DNA of 64,000 bases from Cercozoa sp. M6MM (Eukaryota; Endomyxa: Ascetosporea). Positions 55,260 through 64,000 of the stretch are shown piece after piece. The translations under genes and the position numbers were made by a program. The stretch is taken from NCBI GenBank assembly GCA_040357565.1, contig JBDODJ010000002.1; one strand, written 5' to 3'. The notes under the pieces were generated by a model. The model saw only the letters and a list, made by a program, of their open reading frames with translations, ran no database searches and was not told where the DNA came from. Numbering within the stretch: the stretch's first letter is position 1; every line of letters begins with the position of its first letter.

Positions 55260-55656
55260 ACAATTTTGTCACGGTATGGAAACCAGTAACTAAGGTATTG
55301 AAGACGACTAAATAAAGGAAGTAACACGTCAGTTAGAATGGCGTCGATGCGGATGAATAGGAGACATACCCTTGTAGAAAAGGTCGTCGAAAGCTCGAAG
55401 GCTTGTTGATGGCAATTAAAAGAACAGCCCAGGCACTGCAGTCAAAGTGCGTGAGCTGTAGAAAGCTTGACCCAAGCTCGGAAGTCAGGTCTGCACAACA
55501 CTTGACAATGCAAGGTAGAAGCCTCAGGATGTAATGCAGGAGATACCTAGCAAAACAAATCCTTCACTATTAAACCATACTGGTTCAGATTTGATCGTCC
55601 GCGCTGACGAGTAGTCAGATGACAACTTGACTGGTTGAGAAACGCTATGCCGTAAC
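55260..55656 (+). repeat. Dispersed repeat, copy B (3'-flank element)
   Basis: Second, longer copy of the element at 8865-9222, in the same orientation relative to a plus-strand gene end. AATAAA lies at 55311-55316. It contains an extra segment of about 55 bases near 55490-55545. It lies 370 bases after the OTU stop. Confidence 0.92.
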
Positions 55657-55691
55657 AATTTGGTGGAGAAGTCCTACCGTAACATGTATTT

Positions 55692-55798
55692 CTGCAGTCG
55701 AGTTTCTACTAGATTTCTAGTGCATTTATACCAGATTCTAGAGCGGCTCTAGAAAGTTCGTGTTTCTCGATGCAGTTCTAGAACATTCTAGACCCCGT
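55692..55798. promoter_or_regulatory. Cluster of TTCTAGA/heat-shock-element-like palindromes
   Basis: At 55776-55792 the sequence TTCTAGAACATTCTAGA gives alternating TTC and GAA triplets at 5-base spacing, matching the HSF consensus nTTCnnGAAnnTTCnnGA. Neighbouring units occur at 55716 (TTCTAG), 55736-55755 (TTCTAGAGCGGCTCTAGAAA) and 55751-55760 (AGAAAGTTCG). The cluster sits between the convergent OTU and WD-repeat genes, immediately beside the latter's stop, so which gene it would regulate is unclear. Confidence 0.45.
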
Positions 55799-55799
55799 C

Positions 55800-58700
55800 T
55801 CACGGGGCTTTAGTCCGGAAACTCGTAGCCGCTTGAAATACTACCGCTAAGGCCTCCTGGGTAATGACGTTGGAGGCTACTCTGTGCATCTCCCTAATAA
55901 CATTAAAAATATTTCGGGCGCTTCTTTCACTTGTTGGATCTAGCAGTGCAGAACATACCTGTCGAACACACTCCAGAAACTCAGTGCTACGAAAGAAACG
56001 AGGAAGCACGTCCGTCTAAAAGATAAAGTATTGATAATTTACACTTGAAACAACACATTCAAAAGCGGTGACGTACCTGCAACAATTGCCTGACGGCGTG
56101 TGCGGCTTCAACAAAACTACAGGAGCACATACGCAGAAGATACAATGTAGGTCACCGTTTAAGTGTTTGTGTGCATGTGTCGAACGCACATATCAGGCGC
56201 CATATGACCACGATCAAAGGCATTAAGGATGGATTCTGCCACTCTAGCAGGCAAGTTGACCTACACGCCACAAGCGATACTCTTGGGCTATCAGTCAGAG
56301 AGTTGTGAGACCTTGAGCCGTGCGGACGGCAGAATGAACTTTTGGACAATCTTTCGTGCAGCCTGTCTCCAACAGTCATGAACAGTACATTTTAACAATA
56401 AACACTCTTTTGAGGTACCGACTGTCGGTATCGACTCAGTTGCTACACATACACATACATATACGTACTCACTAATACACACTTCAGTGCATGCGGACAA
56501 GTGTACCGGCATTTGCGCGTGTGCGTCGCACTCTTTCAAAAACAAGAGATTCTCCGCGCATAAAGAACGTCGGACGAAGCGCTGTAGCGCTCTCAAGACA
56601 CTCTGAATACATGTACGCAAATAGAGACAATGTGGAACCTAAAAATCGACAGGCACAAATTACCCTGTTATGGTACAGCACATCGTCGAGCGATAACTGC
56701 TGTGCAACCAACTCGACCGAACCCCTGAAAACAACGACACACACACACACATACACACACGTACACGCACAGGTGTACACCAACACACCGAGCGTTCGAA
56801 TGGAACGAGGCAGTCGCTGGTGCCAACACGCCGGCATTGCTCGTGTCGAGCGCTTGTACTGTCCTCACAATCGGAGAGGTCGGTTGCATGCTCCTGTTTT
56901 GCATTTCAAGGTAACACACATGGGTACTGAATCAGCGAATACAATACAATTACCGAGGCGTATGCGCGGCCACATCAAAGATAAGATCGTTGAAATCGCC
57001 ATCGTCACTTTGCACACTGCCTTCGGTCCACTACTAAATCCGTGCGTGCGTATGCACTGCATCACACTGACAAGGAGCCAAAACACGCAAACGTACGCAT
57101 TCACTGTCGGATGCAGCGGTCGTGTTGGAGCGAATTCGACGCAACACGCGTGTGCGCATGTTAATCTTTGACACCTGAGGGGCAAGTGACTCGTACTAAT
57201 AGCAGGGAATGTACGAGGCACTGGTACCCTGTATAGAAGGACGTGACCTTTGTTGGTGGTCACGCACAAGGTGTCACTGCTGGGCATGTGCACTGCCTGT
57301 TCCATTCAATCCAACATCATCAAGTTTATAATAGGAGTAGAAACCAACAACGTAGGAGTAGAAAAAAAAAATAAAGGAGGAGGAGAAAACAATAGGAGAA
57401 AACAATAGGGTAGAGAAAACAAGAGGGTAGGAGGAGAAAACAAGAGGGTAGGAGGAGAAAACAATAATAATTTTACACGCGGCAGCACGCGTTGTTGCGT
57501 GAGACTGTCTTTCTCGCGTTTTTCGCGCCATGCGGCAACTATAGCAACATAAATTGACAGTCAGAGTGTACACCACGGCATCAAATACCTTTGGCAGCAC
57601 TGCCGCTGTTTCCACTGAGCGAAAGTAGCGCCACGCATCGGTCTGCAAACACAAAGATGGGCAGTGTGCAAGCCAGCTGTAATGCAAATACCTCCCTGTA
57701 GCGCAAGCATGGAGGTGTCTGCGGCCATGTGTGCCGCGTGAATAGTTCGCAGCACACGTACCTCTCGCAGCAACTGCTGCGTCTGCGGTGAGAACACCAG
57801 CACACTCCCCAGCGCAGTTGCCACGACCACCTAAAGACGCCAGATTGAACGTGCACTCACATAACGTGCGTCTGCGATAAAAGCAAGTACGACAACATCG
57901 CCACTGTCACCACCAACGCCAACCGATCGCGCTTCCGTTGTCTGCAAAAGCCTCATTCAACGACCGTCCAGCGGAAGGCAGAATCAAGGGTACCCAAGCA
58001 CCCACGACAGCACCGTGTTTCGACGGCACACGCAAGCGATGGAAACTAGACGTAAGCGAACAAACGTACGCGAGGATACAACCAACAAAGACAAAGCTGC
58101 GCACAAACGCACCTATCGCGTCGGTAGTCATGCACAAGCAGTGCCAGAAAATCGTGTTTGCGCGGATCCACGTGCATCGCGTCTGTACGCAGCAGCACTG
58201 TCCCCAATGACTCGTTGACCTACAAACATAGGTTCACTAATACCGATGATGGACACCATCGAAACAGAAGTACCTTGATTGACTCGAGTGATCCACCGCC
58301 CCAGGCAGCAAGCGACAATCTGTATCACAAGTAATATTACAGATTGGCCGTTCTTGAGAGTGAGCAACACCTCAACTGGACAGTCACTTCTCGCTGCCTT
58401 TCATTTAGTGTCATATACAACAAGTGCGTCCGACTTCCCACCACCAACTACAATCATACGCATGCCCGCAAACGTACACACATCTACACACGCACATACA
58501 CGCGCACTATGATAAAATTCTACGGCATCGCCAATCCAGGCGGCAGCAGTCGCATTCGCAAGTCGCTCATCGCGCGAAAGCATGCCCCTGAGTACATAAA
58601 TTCTCCTATAAAGCCAGTCAGTGTCAACGACGTGAGAATCTATGGGCCAAGATACTTCTTTGTCAGAGTGTCGACAATCCACAAGCCTTGTCGTGACAGG

Positions 58701-59891
58701 CACACCTACTTGATTTTTGTGAATAGACAGAGTAGACACGAAAGGTATCCGCAATATGAGCAGGGGTACAACAGTGGGGTTGGGTGACGTGTCGTCGTTC
58801 CAAAGGAGCGCGCGTGCAGCCCAGCAGGTGTCGCACCGCTCGGGTTTCCTGCAAACAGAACAGTGCGGTTGGGCATTGGAACCCCAGTCGAACACACCGA
58901 GACCGACTACTGCCAGCGCGCACGAGAATTCGACGGAGAGGCTTAGTGCTCTACACACAGGGTGCGCCAAATTCGCATTGTGTACTTTTACAAACACGAT
59001 GAGTGAAAGTGTGTACCTGCACGCGCTGATCGCGTGCTTCACACAGCGCAGCCAACTGTCGCACTTTACCGATAGTCTCCGACTTGTCGACAGGAGCGTT
59101 CTTTTTCTCATCGGCTTGATCATTTGGGGGAGTGATTTCTTCACCCTGACACACCCAAACACACGCGCATCTACACAAATTACGTTTTGGTCAAGAAAAG
59201 CATACGAGTTCGGGCGGCGCCACACGAACAAACTCGCCCGAAATAGCGTGCCAGACCTGTAATGCGTAAGTTTAAAAGTTGTAAACTTAAATTACACACA
59301 TCACACAGCAATCAAGATACGAGTAAGCCCGCAGAGCTCGTTAGTGCGGCCGCCAACTGGCACCCTGAGGGTGACCTAAATGCAACTTTTCGTCAGACAA
59401 ACTGAGACATGCAGGAAAGAAGGGAAATAAGAAACGCACCAAGCAAGCAACACGTCGCTGAGATTTCGAGACGACTCTGGATACTCTGTGCACACGCAAA
59501 AAGATCCCACAATCACAACCAACAGCAAGTGGTGCGGTTTACTCTTGTCACAATGCGTGCAGACACGCGGCTTCCGCCGGCGCCACTCACCGGGCGTGCC
59601 GGCATGCAAGGAGAACTAGATATACGTTGTGATAGAGCATCAGACTGCTACAAAGGTGAGAATAATACCGTTGTGCGGATCGTTCCTCGTGCATCCAAAA
59701 CGTGAACCTATCAACACAGTACGTGCCTATTACGCCAGACACAGCTAGAGGGATAAATATTACGATGCGACGGGCATCAACAACTGCGACGAAACGACCA
59801 TCGCGTGACCACTCAGCCCGAACGTTTTGGTGCTATTGAAACGCACGGTCACACACACACACACACACACGCACACGCAAACATACACACA

Positions 59892-59928
<37 letters not shown>

Positions 59929-60597
59929 ACACACAATACACAATCGCAGAAAGACAAACCTACATGCAATTGTCCAAAAGAAGCGTCGAGCAACCATAGA
60001 CGACGATAGTGCAGTGTCTTGTGTGGCGACTGAATTAGCTTCTTGTCATCTAGTGTGCTATCAAGCACACAAAGCCAGTACAACAGGCACCCCTCTCGAC
60101 AGCAAAGAGAAGTCTTACGTGAAATCTTCGTAGTGTTGATCACCATGCACAACTTTGTTTTGACCGTCACCAGTGGGGGCGCTGTTACGGGTGCTAACAC
60201 GCTGTAATTGCACGTCGAACGACTTCGTCTGTGCAGAAATTTAAATAAGATGATAAATAATGCTGATATGATATCAGTGTACAATGACAGAGGCGGCAGA
60301 AGGTAGAAGCTCCATCGACGGCACTCGCTGCCTGTGAGTTGGTGGCTCGCCTCGTCCGCTCTATGCACAGACGCGTCGGTATTTTACTGAGCACGGAAGT
60401 GCACGGATGAATGAGTGTACAGCGGTCGGTGTCAACAAGGGCGAGCGCAGCAACGATCGATGCGACACGGGCGCCGTTTTTCCCGTACGACTCGGCGAAC
60501 CACACAGGTTTACAGAGGATAGTTCGTCATCATCCAAAATCGGCGTATCGAACAGGTCTGCGTAGAAGCGTTTTAATGGATATTGCACACAAGACAA
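55800..60597 (-). CDS. Large WD-repeat-like (beta-propeller) protein, family not assigned
   Basis: Many short exons give beta-propeller blade motifs: HQNVRAEWSRDGRFVAVVDA (59830-59770), VCTFAGMRMIVVGGGKSDAL, then VVYD (58475-58415), VEVLLTLKNGQSV, LGTVLLRTDAMHVDPRKHDF (58205-58130), GDSGDVVVLAFIADARY (57910-57860), VVVATALGSVLVFSPQTQQL (57835-57770), TDAWRYFRSVETAAVLPKVF, then DAVVYTLTV (57645-57555), SSDTLCVTTNKGHVLLYR and LEMQNRSMQPTSPIVRTVQA. Helical exons include KVRQLAALCEARDQRVQ (59080-59020) and ETRAVRHLLGCTRAPLERRH. The C-terminal exon reads RFFRSTEFLECVRQVCSALL, then a helix, ending at 55800. A likely N-terminal exon is YPLKRFYADLFDTPILDDDE (60580-60510). Propeller blades followed by helices suggest a trafficking factor such as a RIC1-like protein, but I could not confirm this. 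Gene limits are uncertain, and two genes are possible. Confidence 0.5.
59852..59936. repeat. (CA)n microsatellite (GT on the sense strand of the WD gene intron)
   Basis: An interrupted CA run, which reads (TG)n in the direction of the minus-strand gene. It lies just upstream of the 3' splice site before the exon HQNVRAEWSRDG. Confidence 0.85.
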
Positions 60598-60639
60598 TGA
60601 TGTACCAAAGTCCTCGTGATTGATGTCGTCACGCTCGAC

Positions 60640-61940
60640 AACTGTGTTGGCCTGCGCGCAAAATACAGCGAGCAGGATACAGATGATATGTCGGGTACCA
60701 GCGAAATCAACGAAGCAGACGGCGCCGTCAATGACAACGAAAGCGACGAAGGTGCACGTGACTGAGCAGGTGGCAAAGGCGGCGGCGGTGTCGTTGGGGC
60801 CTTTGGGAGCGTCGCTGATAGTTTCATTGGCACTTGTTGCGGTGTCTGCGGGCGCGACGGTGGCGTCGATTGCGGTCCTACAGCATGGCGGACGGCAGAG
60901 TCACTCTACTCTCATGGCACATCATTTCCTGCTGTAAGGTGTACCTAGAGAAAGCCGCGATGTGTGAGGCCGCAATTCTCGTGATATCGTCGGCGGAAAC
61001 CTGGGCAGAGTGAGCACCAACTACGAAGAGGAGGTGGGGACCAACAATTTTGCGCAGGTGTACCGGTAGTCGGCAGATGCGCGGCAAGGCATGTCTTCGA
61101 GCACGTAGTCCTTCGGTGGTTGCGACATCTCCTCGCAATCAGAGCGCAACGCATGTAGCGTGTGCACAGCATCACCCTGCAGATTTCTCAAATACACGAA
61201 ATGGACACGCACTTAGGCACTACACAAAACTGAGACAATACCAGCAAACGGCGCACTTGAATGTCAGTTGTGTCTGTGTAGTAACGTCGGATTACACACC
61301 TCCGCAGGTAAAAAGACATACCAATCTGAGCGATATACTGCATCACCGCGTCCAATTGATTTCGCAGACGCTGGAATCGCTGCCTGCATGCCGACGATGT
61401 GAGTCATGCTCGTTTCAGGCTTACACAGAAAATAAGAACCGAAAAATGTCGTTCGCGGCGTCTTGCACACGCGAGGCAAAGCTGATCGGTATGTGCAAGT
61501 CTTCGTCCATACATGAGACTTGTTTCTATGCCAGGAGGCTACCATTACCAAAGCTGGCCACAACTGAGAGAAAGTGTACCTTTCGCAGATCGTCGCATTC
61601 ATACTTGAGCGCAGTTTCGCGTGTCAGGGCTGACGTTAGTTCGCGTTGAAGTGCCTGCAATCAACGTCGCATACGCTGAGCGCTAAAAATAGATCAAAAT
61701 ACCTCATTCTCCAAGACTAATGCCCCGATAGCTTCGGCGTCCGAATGCAGCTCACCTAAATTGACACAGAAATTCCACGTTTCTACCAGCATGCCTACTT
61801 GGAGTACAATTGTTCTGAACGAACACAATAGTTGTACCTGGTATGCCTTCAGTTCGTGTAGAAACACGCATAAAGCGAGAGAATGCGTTGCGGCATTGCT
61901 GCGCTGACAGTGCCAACGTGTCTGGCGCCTCCATCTGCAT
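60640..61940 (-). CDS. Uncharacterised coiled-coil protein with proline-rich C-terminal region
   Basis: The start at 61940 reads MQMEAPDTLALSAQQCRNAF, then SRFMRVSTRTEGIP. Further exons are GELHSDAEAIGALVLENE (61755-61704), ALQRELTSALTRETALKYEC, then DDLRK (61655-61582), RQRFQRLRNQLDAVMQYIAQ (61390-61325), VHTLHALRSDCEEMSQPPKD, then YVLEDMPCRASADYR (61165-61065), QVSADDITRIAASHIAAFSR (61000-60945) and a Pro/Ser/Thr-rich exon with PKAPTTPPPPLPPAQSRAP (60870-60660). Short helical coiled-coil segments precede the poly-Pro stretch, which could bind SH3, WW or profilin-type partners. No formin FH2 domain is visible. It may be continuous with the adjacent WD gene, although the ATG at 60597 suggests a separate transcript. 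Confidence 0.45.
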
Positions 61941-62411
61941 AGATGCTCTGCATAAAAACCAGAATCGAGGAAAAATGACACAGCGTGCACTATCTCATGC
62001 ACAACCAGTATGCAGCGTACATAGAGAGTGCGAGACCGCACTGGCACAGCCTCGTAGAGTCTCTAAGCAACAGCTGTGGTTTGTTCAAGGATCAACTTTC
62101 AACGGTTGTAGCGACCGGGCTCAGCGTTTGGAACCACTGAGCGGGCAATCTTGATTTTTTTATTCCGTTCGTTCTGCTGACGTCAACATCGTGTAACCAG
62201 TATAAAGAACCGCATAGTACAAACGAAATGCGAATGTTTCATCTATTCGATGCAAGTATCAGTCTGGTTGGCTTCCATCAGTCAAGCCACTTTTCTCCGG
62301 CAAAAGCGGCTCATCTTTCAAGGCTGACGGCGTCAGCCAGCACGTCAAAGTGCAGGGCCGGGCGCTGGCGCTCCTGCACACACACGGTCCAGTTCAAAAC
62401 AAAACAGCGGG
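61941..62411. other. Intergenic region between two minus-strand genes
   Basis: 471 bases between the amidase stop and the coiled-coil gene start. This should hold the latter's promoter. No motif or repeat is noted. Confidence 0.5.
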
Positions 62412-62619
62412 CTAGGGAACTCGAAATACCAAGCGTCGTTCGAAAGCAGACGCCACACGAAGACACAGGTCCTCGCGCCAGTGGTCAGCCATGACCTGCT
62501 TGCAGAACACGTATTGATTTTCATGGGAAGCTATCAATGCTTGAGTGGTATACCTGTAGGGCAATGGGAACACCAGTACTTTCGTCATACGCGACGGGAA
62601 AGGTGATGCCTGGCACACC

Positions 62620-62672
<53 letters not shown>

Positions 62673-64000
62673 TCCACACATTTGATCACTTGAAACAGTG
62701 GGGTGCGCAAGATACAGTGAAGTTGGCCCACTGCGCGAATTTCATGACCTCGCCTGTTTTGGTCACGTCCGATGCACTTCACGCCACAACGAAATACACC
62801 ACGTATATGGACAATTCAGTCGACAAATCAGGGTGGTACAGGTTGTTGGGACAGTTAGGGTAGGCAGGAGGCATGACGCCAGAAGCAGGTGTCACAATGA
62901 CGTCACATTCCTCAGCGAACAAACGCATCGCATCCTTCATGCACCGATCGCGAACACGCTGCGCCTGTCCGACATATTTCGCATCGACGCTGCGCAAGGC
63001 ACCTAAACAAGGAACGTACCTGAATGTAACTCACAGCATCGGCTTGTTCGGCAAGAGAGAGAATGATGCGCGACGTTGGGTTCATGCGCCACTTCTACTC
63101 CTCCAACAGCACAATCGGCACCCATCAGTGTTACAACAGGGCAGCACGAATGATACGTTGGCAGCAAACTCGGGCAAACCAGAAACAGCAGCGCGCATCT
63201 CGGTGATGATTGTCAGCGTGTGCGCGATCCGCGACTAATTTTGAAACGGTTGTAGCATATTATATTAGTACGTAGTTAGAGGGACTACCAATGGGATATC
63301 ACGCATACGAATAGGCACAATCGTGGCACCTAGGTCACGAAGCGACTCGATTGATTGCGCGAACGCCGTTTTTGTCGTCCTAAAGTCATTGAAAGAGTAC
63401 ACAGATCCACAAAAAGATCGTAAAACACACTCGCAAACGACGTCGTTGGTCCAATCCTCGAAAACGCCAACACGCAGACCTTCAAGTGACGTCTTCAAAC
63501 AGGGTAATGCACGCATAAACGAAGCTGCACGGCCACAAAAAGATTCGTGTACTGTGAGGGTGTGAAACGGAGACGGCGCCACCAGTCCGTGTCGGTCGCC
63601 GTCAGTTTCATCGGGAGCACCTTTCGCCAGGAAGGCATACGCGATGGCAGCATCGCTTGCCGTGGCACACAGGGCGCATACCAGGGTAGCGTATAACATG
63701 CACTCTCGTACAAACCACAAACCAAGATACCAGCATGTCCGATCGTCCATGCGACGTGGAAGCTCGAGGTTCCGTCAATGCGACCGAAAGTTGCCTACCC
63801 AAAGCTGCCCTGCGTTTTATACAGAGTGGAAATAAATTCACCTTCAGCCCGACACCTCCACAGAACGCAGCAGGCAGACGAATGCTACCTCCGCCGTCAC
63901 AGCCTGTGATAGTGTTTCTTATGGATACATCGTGGAATTACCCACGTCGTACCAATGGCAAGTGGAACGAGGCCGGCCGCCACCGCTGACGCACTGCCGC
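62412..64000 (-). CDS. Amidase-signature enzyme, 5' end beyond the window
   Basis: Amidase-signature enzymes (including fatty-acid amide hydrolases and aminoacyl-tRNA amidotransferase subunit A) use a Ser-Ser-Lys triad. Reading leftwards from the right edge: GGSASAVAAGLVPLAIG (64000-63945), then, after an intron, CDGGGSIRLPAAFCGGVGLK (about 63905-63845), the amidase signature with its Gly/Ser-rich loop. Next is ATFGRIDGTSSFHVAWTIGH (63797-63738), then a segment with ATASDAAIAYAFLAKGAPDE (63665-63600). EGLRVGVFEDWTNDVV, ESLRDLGATIVPIRMRDIPL and, later, DRCMKDAMRLFAEECDVIVT, then PASGVMPPAYPN (62960-62860) follow. The C-terminus is GVPGITFPVAYDESTGVPIA, then LQ and MADHWREDLCLRVASAFE (62640-62440). 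All landmarks are in order. The catalytic Lys exon lies to the right of the window. The substrate cannot be assigned. Confidence 0.85.
62622..62671. repeat. (CA)n microsatellite (GT on the sense strand of the amidase intron)
   Basis: A pure CA run on the plus strand that reads (TG)n then TGCAG in the amidase direction. It abuts the exon encoding GVPGITFPVAYDE. Confidence 0.9.

Noticed and set aside
55790..55810. CCCCGT/ACGGGG hairpin followed by CTTT, resembling a bacterial terminator
   Set aside because: Short stem overlapping the stop region of a eukaryotic gene; intrinsic terminators are not expected here.

Overview
The window is intron-dense nuclear DNA from a eukaryote, probably a unicellular protist. 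Almost every gene is cut by short GT-AG introns, mostly about 40-100 bases. The gene set is eukaryotic: RPB9, TSEN54, an ELMO-domain protein, an epsin, DGAT1, a GUP1-type MBOAT, a mitochondrial inner-membrane peptidase, an OTU protease and a PP2C phosphatase. No bacterial operon, phage block or CRISPR array is present. I cannot name the species. Products were recognised by joining exon translations by eye, so conserved exons are firmer than gene ends and first exons.

Layout. 1-1300 is tandem repeats and T/G-rich low complexity. 1390-7133 (+) is a protein built from four F5/8C-like galactose-binding modules. 7447-8777 (+) is a JMJD7-type JmjC lysyl hydroxylase. 8860-9220 is a dispersed repeat. 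9471-12244 (-) is a polytopic membrane protein of unknown family. 12637-15520 (+) is a Na+/H+ exchanger. 16048-18203 (-) is 3-hydroxyisobutyryl-CoA hydrolase, head-to-head with a GUP1-type MBOAT (18276-20885, +). 21188-21990 (-) is a mitochondrial inner-membrane peptidase, head-to-head with a metaxin/SAM37-like gene (22252-23686, +). 24364-25050 (-) is a small secreted protein. 25551-27791 (-) is a ubiquitin-like BAG6-type protein, divergent from DGAT1 (28123-30066, +). 30350-31363 (-) is a phage tail-collar-domain gene interrupted by introns. 31779-~32780 (-) is TSEN54, divergent from an epsin (32857-35400, +).

The right half holds a small membrane protein (35899-36697, -), an Old Yellow Enzyme (36940-39469, +), a membrane-anchored protoglobin (40857-41921, +), an ELMO-domain protein (42129-43393, +), an inverted repeat beside a 100-base gap, PP2C (43985-46283, +) and RPB9 with an acidic tail (46502-47462, -). 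After these come three uncharacterised plus-strand genes (48389-53502), an OTU deubiquitinase (53814-54891, +), a second copy of the dispersed repeat followed by a heat-shock-element-like cluster, a WD-repeat protein (55800-~60597, -), a proline-rich/coiled-coil protein (~60640-61940, -), and an amidase whose 5' end lies beyond the right edge (62412-64000, -).

No pathway cluster is evident. Several genes share themes: mitochondrial biogenesis and metabolism (peptidase, metaxin, HIBCH), MBOAT lipid acylation (GUP1, DGAT1), and ubiquitin or endocytic biology (OTU, Ubl protein, epsin). The two most unusual genes are the tail-collar gene and the protoglobin. Both belong to families best known from prokaryotes or phages, yet both are spliced like their neighbours, which suggests acquisition long enough ago to have gained introns.
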